This document shows positions 1 through 7,071 of a stretch of DNA of 35,157 bases, piece by piece. Position 1 is the first letter of the stretch. The number at the start of each line of letters is the position of its first letter. This DNA is from Nitrospirota bacterium (GTDB taxonomy: Bacteria; Nitrospirota; Nitrospiria; Nitrospirales; Nitrospiraceae), in assembly GCA_028876065.1 (NCBI GenBank), contig JAGWTI010000030.1, positions 1 to 35,157 of the forward strand. The letters run 5' to 3'. The translations under genes were made by a program, and so were the position numbers. The notes under the pieces were generated by a model that saw only the letters and a program-made list of their open reading frames with translations, was not told the DNA's origin and made no database searches.

Positions 1-166
1 AACCGATACAGTACTGCCGCTTCTCGCCGGAACTGTGCGAAGCATCTTCGGCGATAACACGATGTGGATCGGCAAAGGCGAACTGGGCTTTCACAAAAGA
101 AACTCCGTGCTTCTCCTGGTTTTCCTTATCTTTCTTGGAGTCCCACTCAAATCGGGCCTTTGCCAT
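1..166 (-). CDS. brnT: BrnT family toxin, C-terminus cut by window edge
   Basis: Reading the minus strand from the ATG at 164-166 gives about 55 residues beginning MAKARFEWDSKKDKENQEKH, then GVSFVKAQFAFADP and a segment with EDASHS and GEKR. The order FEWD, KHGVSF, a hydrophobic FADP segment, then the D-x-x-HS and GE-R motifs is the hallmark of BrnT, the RNase-like toxin of type II BrnTA systems. In known systems the partner antitoxin BrnA, a ribbon-helix-helix protein, lies directly downstream, which here is beyond position 1. There is no strong Shine-Dalgarno; the start is chosen because it matches the family N-terminus. The gene and its upstream region look less GC-rich than the rest of the window, consistent with an acquired module. 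Seen: motifs and start. Inferred: toxin function and a BrnA partner. Confidence 0.85.
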   Translation of the reverse strand, partial: MAKARFEWDSKKDKENQEKHGVSFVKAQFAFADPHRVIAEDASHSSGEKRQYCIG

Positions 167-195
167 TGACACAGGGTACCACACAGCCATCGATA

Positions 196-217
196 TAACC
201 ATACGTTCGTATGGTTA
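196..217. promoter_or_regulatory. Perfect 10-bp inverted repeat upstream of brnT, candidate operator
   Basis: TAACCATACG and CGTATGGTTA are separated by only two bases, about 30 bp upstream of the brnT start. BrnTA operons are known to be autorepressed by the BrnA ribbon-helix-helix dimer binding palindromes near the promoter, so this is a likely operator. The left edge gives a TTATAT-like -10 on the minus strand. Binding is inferred. Confidence 0.5.
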
Positions 218-691
218 CACGACGGCCGTTCACTGACTCTTCGCCGGCGTTCTTCCGAGCAGGGACAGGTCACACAGCGGCCTGCCCCCGCCGCCTTCTC
301 TCTCCCTACCCTCAGCGGACGGAATGGGCAAGGAGGCTCTCGCTATTCATTCCTCACTTGCAGAATCAACTGCGAAGCCACCTCTAGCGTGAGACAAATC
401 TACAAGCGATTTGTCCACGCCAACCCCTCTCTTAAAGCGGCTGGAACGGATGGGCAGGGAGCGGACGGCCTCTGCGGGGTAAGTGATGCCTGGAGCCGAG
501 GGGTGAGAGCCGCGCCCTTCCGGTGGTCTTCCGGGCGCGGCGGAAAATAAGAACCGGCAGAGAGAGCAGTGGGAGTAGCGCCGCCATCGAGGCCGGCCGT
601 GACGGGGCCCACCGTTCGTCAGCCGCAGCGAATCTTTCTGGAGGCTTAAACCCGACCCGACGGTACTCGCCCCTCGTCAGCCGAGGCCTCT
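218..691. other. Non-coding stretch between brnT and the Rsm22-like gene
   Basis: No ORF here has recognisable protein character; the open frames are arginine-rich shadows of GC-rich DNA. Two small features are visible: a hairpin at 393-415 (8-bp arms GACAAATC and GATTTGTC, 7-nt loop) and two copies of the 10-mer TCGTCAGCCG at 616-625 and 674-683, just beyond the 3' end of the minus-strand gene. I see no tRNA, promoter or clear terminator. Confidence 0.5.
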
Positions 692-1879
692 TTAAACTGG
701 CCGGACGATCTGCACCGTCGCGTCGACCGGAATCCGCCCGAGGCCGCCCCCCTGGTTTTTGCGCACGATATGATCGATCCGCACGATCGCGCCGCGGTAC
801 CAGTCGTCCACGGCAGCATTCGATTCCGACTTCAGCCGATCCTGCCGGCCCACCTCGGGCCGCCCCGTCTCGTTGCACAGCCAGGCCCTCTTCTCCCCTT
901 TCATGACACGCAGTTCGCTCACCACCCGATAGACGTCCGGGCTGCGCGGCACGATGGTCCGCCCGTCTTTTCTGAGGAGCAGGTAGGAAAACTTCAGCGC
1001 GTCTTTGATAAAGCCCACGCGCTGATCAATGGCGGCCACTATCGGAGGCGGTTCCCAGGGCCGTTCCTCATGGCACCAATCCTCTTCCTTCACCAGCGCG
1101 GGACAGGGATGCTCGTGCAAGCAGGGGCTGTAGACGTTGCAGGCCCCGTCCGCCACCAGCCGGTTCCTGAGCTGGAGCAAGGCCCTGGAGGTCTCACGTA
1201 GGGCCGGTTCCAGGATCATCATGGTGCCCTGTTGATCCAGAAGGCCGATGAGTTCACGGAGCAAGTGAGCCCGCCGCTCGATCGGGTCGCGGGCGTCGGG
1301 GAACAATTCGTTCACCACGTTCCCCAGAACGATCAGATCGTAGGTTCTCTCGGCCACGCTCGCCGGAACCTTGCCTGCGCCCCACCCGCCTATGTCTCCC
1401 TTGACCGTAACCAGGCGCAGCGACGGCCCCTTGCCGATGGCCCTGTATGAAGCCCAGAGTCGTTCATACTCGGCCAGGGCCTGGACCGACCGTTCCACCG
1501 CCACCACCTCGCCTTTGACCTCGCGCAACGCCTGTGTGGACTGAAGCCACTCCAACAGGGCCAGCCCGGTCGTGCCGATCCCGCCGCCGAGATCCAGCAC
1601 GCGAAGTGGTCCGCCGGCCCGCGGCAGCGGCATCTCTTCCAACAGCACGCGCACTTTCGCGATGTTCACGGGCAGGTAGTAGGCCAGATAGGCGGCCCGG
1701 AGCTGTTCCTGATCCAGGTAGGAAGATCGGAGGCCCTGCCGTTCGCGGGTGAAGAGCTGCGAGAGCGCTTCCACGCCCCGGCACAGGTGCGGCAACCTAG
1801 CGTCCAGCGCTCCCGGGTCGCTCGCCCCGGAGGCTTGCGCGAGGAGGGTCACCAGCGACGTTGAAAGGGAGCTGGGCAT
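692..1879 (-). CDS. Rsm22-like small ribosomal subunit methyltransferase family protein
   Basis: A 395-residue protein with a class I SAM-binding motif VLDLGGGIGTTGLA at about 94-107, an acidic strand end at VVAVE (125-129), and a VLGNVVNELFP motif near 184-193. Together with the C-terminal half these match the Rsm22 family (homologues: yeast Rsm22, human METTL17), linked to assembly of the small ribosomal subunit. Cysteines at 247, 253, 259 and 269 in the segment YSPCLHEHPCP...DWCH, plus C335, resemble the Fe-S ligand set reported for METTL17. Cytoplasmic, no signal peptide. It stands alone on the minus strand, divergent from the small gene at 1941. A classical methyltransferase role is uncertain because many family members appear to act as assembly factors. 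Family assignment is fairly secure; substrate is unknown. Confidence 0.78.
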   Translation of the reverse strand: MPSSLSTSLVTLLAQASGASDPGALDARLPHLCRGVEALSQLFTRERQGLRSSYLDQEQLRAAYLAYYLPVNIAKVRVLLEEMPLPRAGGPLRVLDLGGGIGTTGLALLEWLQSTQALREVKGEVVAVERSVQALAEYERLWASYRAIGKGPSLRLVTVKGDIGGWGAGKVPASVAERTYDLIVLGNVVNELFPDARDPIERRAHLLRELIGLLDQQGTMMILEPALRETSRALLQLRNRLVADGACNVYSPCLHEHPCPALVKEEDWCHEERPWEPPPIVAAIDQRVGFIKDALKFSYLLLRKDGRTIVPRSPDVYRVVSELRVMKGEKRAWLCNETGRPEVGRQDRLKSESNAAVDDWYRGAIVRIDHIVRKNQGGGLGRIPVDATVQIVRPV

Positions 1880-1888
1880 GGCGACGAG

Positions 1889-1918
1889 TTGACCGCTAGA
1901 AAGACGCTGGTGTATCTT
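1889..1918 (+). promoter_or_regulatory. Sigma70-like promoter for the small gene at 1941
   Basis: TTGACC at 1889-1894, an 18-nt spacer, and TATCTT at 1913-1918 (5/6 and 4/6 matches to consensus). Transcription would begin near 1925, about 16 nt before the ATG at 1941. The -10 overlaps an upstream in-frame TTG at 1917, which argues against that codon as the start. Confidence 0.45.
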
Positions 1919-1940
1919 GAGCCATCACGGAGACACCACT

Positions 1941-2189
1941 ATGACCGACACGATCATGCAAGCCTATCTCGCGGTGGAACGAGCCATGGAGCAATACAAC
2001 CAAGTGCTCGAAGACCAGGTCAAAGCCCTCCGGGCGGCCGAGGCCGCCGATGCGACCAAGCTGGAGCGGATGACCCACGGAGCCAGGGCCATGCGCGACA
2101 GCAGCTCGATCTACCTCTCCTACGCCAAGTTTATCGCCTACGGCATGCCGGACAGCGAGGAGATGATCCAGGACGACATTCAGAGCTGA
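1941..2189 (+). CDS. Small helical protein of unknown function
   Basis: An 82-residue protein starting MTDTIMQAYLAVERAMEQYN. I do not recognise a family. It is predicted almost wholly alpha-helical, with heptad-like hydrophobic spacing over residues 8-45 (coiled-coil tendency), no cysteines, no signal peptide and no membrane segment, and an acidic C-terminus ending MIQDDIQS. The ATG at 1941 has CGGAG about 8-12 nt upstream. An upstream TTG at 1917 would add eight residues but lies in the -10 box. Good codon structure and a promoter support it as a real gene. It converges with the por operon across a strong terminator. Its size and helicity would fit a small regulator or scaffold, but nothing specific can be claimed. 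Confidence 0.65.
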   Translation: MTDTIMQAYLAVERAMEQYNQVLEDQVKALRAAEAADATKLERMTHGARAMRDSSSIYLSYAKFIAYGMPDSEEMIQDDIQS

Positions 2190-2190
2190 C

Positions 2191-2239
2191 GCAGTAAGCA
2201 GTGATCCGTCATCAGTTTTCGGTTTACTGACCACTGGAA
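2191..2239. repeat. Degenerate 7-bp word array 1 (about seven units)
   Basis: Consecutive 7-mers GCAGTAA, GCAGTGA, TCCGTCA, TCAGTTT, TCGGTTT share the form NCNGTNN. They are followed by ACTGACC and ACTGGAA, which carry the reverse complement core ACTG. The array starts two bases after the stop of the small gene and ends just before the terminator stem. It has the same 7-nt phase as the arrays at 18179, 24095, 25141 and 30661. Confidence 0.55.
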
Positions 2240-2243
2240 AACG

Positions 2244-2282
2244 AAGAGCCCGATCCCATCCGGGATCGGGCTCTTGTTTTTT
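2244..2282. terminator. Strong rho-independent terminator between convergent genes
   Basis: A perfect 14-bp stem (2244-2257 with 2262-2275) closed by the 4-nt loop ATCC, followed on the plus strand by GTTTTTT. It ends the plus-strand small gene. On the minus strand the stem is followed by CGTTTTCC, a shorter T-run, so it may also serve the por operon whose stop lies 16 nt away. Confidence 0.88.
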
Positions 2283-2297
2283 GGCCAACGCGTGAGC

Positions 2298-3644
2298 TCA
2301 GATGTTCTGCATGAAGTGGGACACGGCGCCCTGATCCACGTCCGTGCCCATGATCGCGGACAGCGGCACGTTGGTGGACTTCTTGCCGGTCAACCCGGAC
2401 TCCACTTCGTCCACGATCAATTCCACCGGCATGGACTGGCCGCCGTACACGTGCGGACCGGCGATGATCTTGGCCTTGGAGTGGCCGTAAATGGCCGTGG
2501 CGACTTCCTTGGCCAGCCAGCCCACGTAGTTGAATTCGGGAATGACGATCAGCTTGGTGTTCTTGCAGAGCTGCCGCAGTTCCTGGGTCGGGAACGGCCG
2601 CAGCGAGCGCACCTTGATCAAGCCGACCTTGATGCCCTTGTCCGCGCAGAGCCGCACGGCTTCGCGCGATTGCGCGGCCGCGCTGCCCGAGGCGATGATC
2701 ACGGCATCGGCGTTGTCCATGTTCTCCGCCGAGCAGAGCCCGCCCATGAACTTGTTGATGTACTTGCGCGACCGCTCCACCGCCGCCCAGACTTCCTGCT
2801 GCCAGACCGCGTGGATGTTGTAGGCCATGAAGTTGGACTTCTGCACGGGGGCGTCGCGGGAGAGCCGGGCCGGCGGGTTTTCCGCGTCCAGCACCGGCAC
2901 CGCGCCGCGCCAGGCTTCCCGAGGCGGCAGCTTGATGCCCTTTTCCTGCATGTGCACGTAGCCGCGGGCGTGGGTCACGAAGAAGCCGTCGCAGCAGACG
3001 CCGACCGGCAGGGTCACGTCGTTCATCTCGCTGATGATGAACGCCTTCATGATGAAGTCGAACATGTCCTGCTGGTTCTCGGCGTGGAAGACGATCATGC
3101 CGCAGTTCAGCAGGTAGGACACTTCGATGTTGTCCGGCTGGATGGCCAGCGGGGCGTTGACGACGCGGCAGGTGAACATGCACACGGCCGGCAGCCGGTG
3201 GCCGGGCCAGGAGGCGATCGGTTCGATGCCCCGCAGCGTGCCCGGGCCCGCCGTGGCCGTGAAGCAGCGCACCCCCGCGCGGGACGCGCCAGCGATCGCG
3301 GACATGACGCCGTATTCTTCTTCCCCGCGGTAATACTCCTTCACGTAGCCTTCGCCGTAGAGCACGCCGATGAGCTGCATGGTCTCGCTCTGCGGCGTGA
3401 TGGGATAGGCGATGGACAGGTCCACGTTCGAGCGCCGGACGGCCTCCTTGGCCGCCTCGCTCCCCGTGATGAACTCCTTGGTCCGCGGCGCATCGAAGAA
3501 CATGTATTCGGGCGTGACCACCCGCTGCTTCTTCGCCTCCGCGTGCGGGTCCTTCTTGACCTCGGTCGGCTTGGGAGCCGCCACGCTGGTGATCGGATCG
3601 CCCTGCGGATTGGTCTTGACTGCGGTTTCGAGGGATTCGCTCAT
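2298..3644 (-). CDS. porA: 2-oxoacid:ferredoxin oxidoreductase alpha subunit (PorA type)
   Basis: The 448-residue protein has an approximately 45-residue leader and then the alpha-subunit core: FITGSEAAKEAVRRSNVDLS (near 57-76), AYPITPQSETM, EEEYGVMSAIAGASRAGVR, TATAGPGTLRG and a C-terminal domain with a KGIKVGLIKVRSLRPFP segment. These are the Pyr_redox-type and domain II features of pyruvate/2-oxoglutarate:ferredoxin oxidoreductases. This subunit binds the 2-oxoacid and helps form the thiamine diphosphate site with PorB. It is the last gene of a five-gene operon; the ATG has AGAGGTG 7 nt upstream. In reductive TCA organisms the enzyme makes pyruvate from acetyl-CoA, or 2-oxoglutarate from succinyl-CoA, using CO2 and reduced ferredoxin. 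Pyruvate versus 2-oxoglutarate specificity cannot be read from the sequence alone. Confidence 0.9.
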   Translation of the reverse strand: MSESLETAVKTNPQGDPITSVAAPKPTEVKKDPHAEAKKQRVVTPEYMFFDAPRTKEFITGSEAAKEAVRRSNVDLSIAYPITPQSETMQLIGVLYGEGYVKEYYRGEEEYGVMSAIAGASRAGVRCFTATAGPGTLRGIEPIASWPGHRLPAVCMFTCRVVNAPLAIQPDNIEVSYLLNCGMIVFHAENQQDMFDFIMKAFIISEMNDVTLPVGVCCDGFFVTHARGYVHMQEKGIKLPPREAWRGAVPVLDAENPPARLSRDAPVQKSNFMAYNIHAVWQQEVWAAVERSRKYINKFMGGLCSAENMDNADAVIIASGSAAAQSREAVRLCADKGIKVGLIKVRSLRPFPTQELRQLCKNTKLIVIPEFNYVGWLAKEVATAIYGHSKAKIIAGPHVYGGQSMPVELIVDEVESGLTGKKSTNVPLSAIMGTDVDQGAVSHFMQNI

Positions 3645-3681
3645 CGTTGCACCTCTCTGTGTATCGGTCAGGTCGGCGACC

Positions 3682-4443
3682 TTACCCTTCGCGCTTCATG
3701 TGTTCCGGACTATGACCAAAGGCTGCGGCGCCGGCCGTCCCGCCCGGCGTGGGCATGAACACCAGCGGGTTCGTGTGGGTCTTGCCCCCGTGCACCTTGG
3801 ACTGGGTCCCGGTGAAGCGGACGTTCTCCCCGTTCTCCGGCAGCTTGAGGCCCATGCTCTCGCGCACCCGTTTGAAAATCTGCGCGACCTTCTTGAGCTT
3901 GGCGGAGTCCGCGTCCCGGATCGTGAGCATCGCGTCTTCGTGGCCCTGCTCGGCGCAAACGGCGCTGGTGCAGCAGTTGGTGCCGGCCCGGATCATCTTC
4001 AGCGTCAGGTTGGCATAGTGGCAATGGACGCCGATGAAAATGCAGGCTTCGATCTTGTTGCCCCAGATCGTCAGGTTCGGATGGTTCGGGTTGATCACCT
4101 CTTCCGGATCGATCTTCGGATACTTGGGCCGGTAGTCCGGCATCGGGATGATCAGCACGTCCGGAATCTGGGCCGCGATCTCCAGCACCGCCTTGGCTTT
4201 TTCCACCGCATGCTCGTTCCAGGCCCAGAGAACCATGGGGCCGGGGAAGAGCGTGGCGTTCGGGCTCGTGAGCATCTTGCGGGCGATCTCTTCGATGACC
4301 TGGTCCTCGTTGGGCTCCAGGATGCCGTACATGAGCCCCTGCCCCGGATCCGGCAACGACACGCCGAGCTGGGCGGCTGAAGGGGGATGGAACCCGGCCG
4401 GGCCGGGCACGATGATCCGTTCTGGCTTCTGCTCCGTCTTCAC
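3682..4443 (-). CDS. porE: Fifth subunit of the 2-oxoacid:ferredoxin oxidoreductase (PorE-like)
   Basis: A 253-residue protein starting from GTG (AAAGGGAGA upstream). It contains GLMYGILEPNEDQVIEEIA, a central region on pyruvate-binding-sized folds (LIIPMPDYRPKYPKID), an IFIGVHCHYANLTLKMIRAGTNCCTSAVC segment with four cysteines, and a Gly-rich C-terminus. It lacks ferredoxin motifs and TPP motifs. Similar proteins are often labelled carbon monoxide dehydrogenase beta subunit family, but nothing here shows a CODH. In the five-subunit oxidoreductases of Hydrogenobacter and Nitrospira an extra small subunit of this size is encoded with the A, B, G and D subunits, so position 4 of 5 in this operon points to that role. 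Seen: size, cysteines and context. Inferred: subunit identity and any catalytic or structural role. Confidence 0.72.
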   Translation of the reverse strand: MKTEQKPERIIVPGPAGFHPPSAAQLGVSLPDPGQGLMYGILEPNEDQVIEEIARKMLTSPNATLFPGPMVLWAWNEHAVEKAKAVLEIAAQIPDVLIIPMPDYRPKYPKIDPEEVINPNHPNLTIWGNKIEACIFIGVHCHYANLTLKMIRAGTNCCTSAVCAEQGHEDAMLTIRDADSAKLKKVAQIFKRVRESMGLKLPENGENVRFTGTQSKVHGGKTHTNPLVFMPTPGGTAGAAAFGHSPEHMKREG

Positions 4444-4458
4444 GCGTTCGGTCTCCCT

Positions 4459-4782
4459 TTAGCCGACGACCGGGCTGGTCAGCACGGCGGTGGTGCTCTT
4501 TTCGCCGTAGACCACGTTGTCGGTGATGGCCGCATTGGGCAGTTGGTCGATCATGATCATCTTGATGGCATGGTGCTTGGCCATGTTGTCGCAGACCCAG
4601 ACGCACTGGGCGCACCCCTTGCACCGGTCCACCGCCACGTAGGCCGCGCCGTACTTGTAGCCCTTCTCTTTGCCGGCTTGGTCGTTGTAGAGGATCGTGT
4701 TCGCCTCGGGGCAGAACTGGGTGCAGAGCTTACAGCTCGTCTGCGCACAGATGTCGACGTCGATATCGGCTACAAGATACAT
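4459..4782 (-). CDS. porD: 2-oxoacid:ferredoxin oxidoreductase delta subunit, 2[4Fe-4S] ferredoxin-like
   Basis: The 107-residue protein carries two cysteine clusters: C12, C17, C20 and C24-P (a widened first motif, four residues between the first two cysteines instead of two) and C54, C57, C60 and C64 in the order CxxCxxCxxxC. This is the electron-transfer subunit that carries electrons between external ferredoxin and the TPP site. The 15-residue tract after the second cluster and the C-terminal extension (residues 72-107) are longer than in minimal PorD proteins. Cytoplasmic. The spacing to porE is 15 nt, so the genes are probably co-translated. AGAGGA lies upstream of the ATG. Confidence 0.88.
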   Translation of the reverse strand: MYLVADIDVDICAQTSCKLCTQFCPEANTILYNDQAGKEKGYKYGAAYVAVDRCKGCAQCVWVCDNMAKHHAIKMIMIDQLPNAAITDNVVYGEKSTTAVLTSPVVG

Positions 4783-4806
4783 GGAATATCCTCTTTTCTG
4801 TGGCGA

Positions 4807-5532
4807 TCAGGCCTTGGCTGCCGCCGCCGCGGCGATTTCCGCCTTCTTGGCCGCCTTGCTCACTTCGTCCCAGCCGTTCTGAGCCGCAAAGTCCCAGCCC
4901 GCCTTGATCACCGCCACGTTCTTTTCGATCAGTTCCTGTTTCTTTTTGAATTTCCGCTCGACCACGCTGTCCAGGGCCGCGGTACCGCCCGACACGACGA
5001 ACCCTTTGCCGAGGAACCGGTCCTTCACCGCCTGCTCCAACGCGGCGATGGTGGTCAGGCCGGTGATGCACCCGATCGCGCCCATCAAGGCCATGTTGGT
5101 CGCCAGATCCATCCCGGCCACGTCCAGCGAGAGCTTCGTCGCCGGCAGATAGAACATGCGCGCCCGGCGCTCTTCCAGCTCGCGGGCCTGATCCTTGTGC
5201 AGCTTCATCGGCCCGTCGTTGTTGATCAGGCACACTCCGTCCTCTTTCAGCCCGAAGTAGAAGGGCATCGTGTAGGACTTGCCGTGCGTGATGACCTGCG
5301 GGTGGAAAATGATGATGATGTGCGGGAACGTGATTTCCCCGATCTCGTAGATCGGCTCATCCGACACCCGCACGTAGCTCTCCACCGGCGCCATCCGCTT
5401 CTCGGAGCCGTAGAACGGGACGATCGTGCTTTCCCCGCCCGCGTTGATGACCGCCGTGCTCAGGATGTGCGAACCGGTGACGACCCCCTGTCCTCCGACC
5501 CCGGCCATCCGAATGTTGAAGCGCTTCGCCAT
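4807..5532 (-). CDS. porG: 2-oxoacid:ferredoxin oxidoreductase gamma subunit
   Basis: The 241-residue protein begins MAKRFNIRMAGVGGQGVV; the GxGGQG loop at 11-16 is the CoA/nucleotide-type signature of the gamma subunit family. FYGSEKRMAPVESYVRVS (about 40-57) and the GLTTIAALEQAVKDRF segment are also typical. The C-terminus is an alanine-lysine-rich tail (KAAKKAEIAAAAAAKA) that is probably disordered. A strong GGAGG lies 6 nt upstream of the ATG. It follows porB across a 106-nt gap that holds a repeat pair and a hairpin, and precedes porD by 24 nt. Confidence 0.9.
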   Translation of the reverse strand: MAKRFNIRMAGVGGQGVVTGSHILSTAVINAGGESTIVPFYGSEKRMAPVESYVRVSDEPIYEIGEITFPHIIIIFHPQVITHGKSYTMPFYFGLKEDGVCLINNDGPMKLHKDQARELEERRARMFYLPATKLSLDVAGMDLATNMALMGAIGCITGLTTIAALEQAVKDRFLGKGFVVSGGTAALDSVVERKFKKKQELIEKNVAVIKAGWDFAAQNGWDEVSKAAKKAEIAAAAAAKA

Positions 5533-5545
5533 CGCGTCCTCCCTA

Positions 5546-5636
5546 CCGAGCTTGCTAAGCCGACCCCTTCGATCGAATGGGGTCGGAGAGGTTTCTCACT
5601 CCACTTTTCACATTCCCGAGCTTGCTAAGCCGACCC
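5546..5636. repeat. Pair of identical 21-bp direct repeats between porB and porG
   Basis: The same 21-bp sequence (core GAGCTTGCTAAGCCGACCC) occurs at 5546-5566 and 5616-5636, 70 bp apart start to start. Each copy contains a small GCTT/AAGC hairpin. The right copy almost reaches the porB stop codon. The pair makes up much of the only large gap inside the operon. Confidence 0.85.
5560..5586. other. Stem-loop in the porB-porG spacer
   Basis: CCGACCCC (5560-5567) pairs with GGGGTCGG (5579-5586); a single bulged T at 5578 is followed by three further pairs, TTC with GAA, closing a GATC loop. No T-run follows on the minus strand, so it is unlikely to be a simple terminator. It could be an RNA stability or processing site that sets unequal porB and downstream levels. 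Confidence 0.55.
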
Positions 5637-5638
5637 GC

Positions 5639-6529
5639 TTACGCCTTGGTCACCGCCGGAGCCGGCTTCGGCAGGAACTCCTTGTAGCCGTAGCGTTCCG
5701 CGAGGAATTGCTTGGCTTCGTCGGTGACGTATTCGGAGAACTGATAGCGATCGCCTTCCACGTTCTTGGCGTCTTCCATGACCTTGTCCGTGGGAATGGC
5801 GTATTCGATGTTGCAGGAGGTATAGGCCTGAATGTAGGTGGGGCCGATCTCGCGGGCGATCAACACCGCCTTCTTGATCACCGCTTCCACGCGCCGCGGG
5901 TTGTTCGGCACGACGGTCGCCACGTAGGCGCAGCCGGCGCTCTTGGCCATGGAGACCATGTCCATCTTCTCGAACTTCTTGCCGAGCGGCGCCATCTTGA
6001 GGACGGCGCCCTTGTTGGTCATGCCGCTCTCCTGGCCCCCGGTGTTGCCGTAGACCTCGTTGTCCAGCATGATCGTGGTGAACTTCTCTTTCCGGAACCA
6101 GGAGTGGAGCGTGCAGGAAAACCCGATGTCGGCCATGCCGCCGTCGCCGGCCATCACGACCACGTCTTTAGGCTTATCGCCGAAGCGCAACCGCAGCCCG
6201 CGCGACAGACCGCTCGCCACGCCGTTCTGATCGCCGTAATTGCCGTAAACGAAGGGAATGGCGGCCTGCGAGATGGACAGGCGGCCGCATCCGGCCGTGC
6301 CCACCGTAATGGTGTCCTCCGGGTTGGGGAACGAGATCATGGCCAGACGGATGAAGAGGGTCATAGCGCAGCCGGCGCACATGGGATGCTCTTCCAGAAT
6401 TTCCTTGAAGCTCCCCATCTGCGACACCGTCGTCTTCTTGCCGAAGGGACCGTGCTCGACCATGTCCCGATATTCCTTGGGCATGAACTTTTCAAAACCC
6501 GGTGAGAATTTCACATAATCGAGACTCAT
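5639..6529 (-). CDS. porB: 2-oxoacid:ferredoxin oxidoreductase beta subunit
   Basis: The 296-residue protein has the thiamine diphosphate motif GDGGMADIG at 128-136 followed by LDNEVYGNTGGQ at 155-166. Cysteines C51 and C54 (CAGC), C81 (TAGCGR) and C239 (TSCN) match the four ligands of the proximal [4Fe-4S] cluster in this family. It binds TPP-Mg and forms the active site with the alpha subunit. A 50-residue N-terminal extension precedes the CAGC motif, a feature of the five-subunit enzymes rather than of the two-subunit KorAB type. It is the first gene of the operon, with a G-rich SD (GGGGGG) 10 nt upstream. Regulation is probably from the promoter at 6701-6730. Confidence 0.92.
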   Translation of the reverse strand: MSLDYVKFSPGFEKFMPKEYRDMVEHGPFGKKTTVSQMGSFKEILEEHPMCAGCAMTLFIRLAMISFPNPEDTITVGTAGCGRLSISQAAIPFVYGNYGDQNGVASGLSRGLRLRFGDKPKDVVVMAGDGGMADIGFSCTLHSWFRKEKFTTIMLDNEVYGNTGGQESGMTNKGAVLKMAPLGKKFEKMDMVSMAKSAGCAYVATVVPNNPRRVEAVIKKAVLIAREIGPTYIQAYTSCNIEYAIPTDKVMEDAKNVEGDRYQFSEYVTDEAKQFLAERYGYKEFLPKPAPAVTKA

Positions 6530-6700
6530 CTGGATGCCCCCCTATCTATAGCCGGCCATCGGATTGCCTCCGACCGGGCAACAATCCTGTTTTTGATCAA
6601 CCTTGCCTCAGCAAGCCAAGCCCTACACGATCAAGGCCTCGGAGACCGGTCACTGAAAATGGCCCAAAACCTTGTCTTCCCACAGACTTGAGTGCGGTCG

Positions 6701-6730
6701 AGTCTAGCAAAGCGCCTCGAAGATTGTCAA
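6701..6730 (-). promoter_or_regulatory. Sigma70-like promoter for the por operon
   Basis: On the minus strand TTGACA (6730-6725) and TAGACT (6706-6701) are separated by 18 nt. Transcription would start near 6694 and leave a leader of about 165 nt before porB, containing a small CTTGC/GCAAG stem-loop near 6600. Confidence 0.5.
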
Positions 6731-6933
6731 TCGCTAACATCCCCGCTTCGAGGGCGTCTCCCAAGCGTAGCCGAACCGTATAACATCTCGGATATTCATG
6801 CAACTTGGCAGAAGACCCACCCGGGCCGAAAGAAGGCCTATCGGTCACTTTTGCGCTAGGCCCTTTGGGCTAAGGCCTGCCGACAGAAAGTCCGAATTTT
6901 TTCGAAAATACACGCAAAATCCCTTGCTTTGGC

Positions 6934-6963
6934 TTGACGCTCCAGACAACCATTCCCTATAAT
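6934..6963 (+). promoter_or_regulatory. Near-consensus sigma70 promoter for tldD
   Basis: TTGACG at 6934-6939, an 18-nt spacer and a perfect TATAAT at 6958-6963. The predicted start near 6970 gives a leader of about 100 nt before the tldD ATG at 7072. Confidence 0.75.
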
Positions 6964-7071
6964 GACGAAACTATGCAGGCTGGGCCTGCGTTTTACCCTC
7001 TTCTGATGCGGAAAGACACGAGTGTGATCGGTTCCTGAGCAGCGCACCTCAGCTTGATAAGGTCGGTCGGC

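Larger units (their letters stand above)
6530..7071. other. Divergent intergenic region between porB and tldD
   Basis: This 540-bp gap lies between divergent genes and holds the two promoters listed separately. An 83-codon minus-strand frame at 6597-6848 overlaps the por promoter and has no recognisable protein character, so I treat it as non-coding. A short GGCCC/GGGC hairpin sits near 6858-6871. No tRNA or riboswitch was recognised. Confidence 0.55.

Noticed and set aside
432-906. Overlapping frames of 127-148 codons on both strands before the Rsm22-like gene
   Set aside because: Arg/Ala/Pro-rich composition on both strands, partly inside the Rsm22-like gene, no family motif, no ribosome site.
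2274-3758. 494-codon plus-strand frame opposite porA
   Set aside because: His- and Arg-rich antisense shadow of a clear coding gene in GC-rich DNA; similar long shadows occur opposite fabF, tldD and tldE.
3682-4443. Carbon monoxide dehydrogenase beta subunit
   Set aside because: No CODH cluster ligands or other CODH genes are present; the operon context fits an extra subunit of a 2-oxoacid:ferredoxin oxidoreductase.
6597-6848. 83-codon minus-strand frame between porB and tldD
   Set aside because: It overlaps the por promoter, has no SD or recognisable protein character, and lies in an otherwise regulatory gap.
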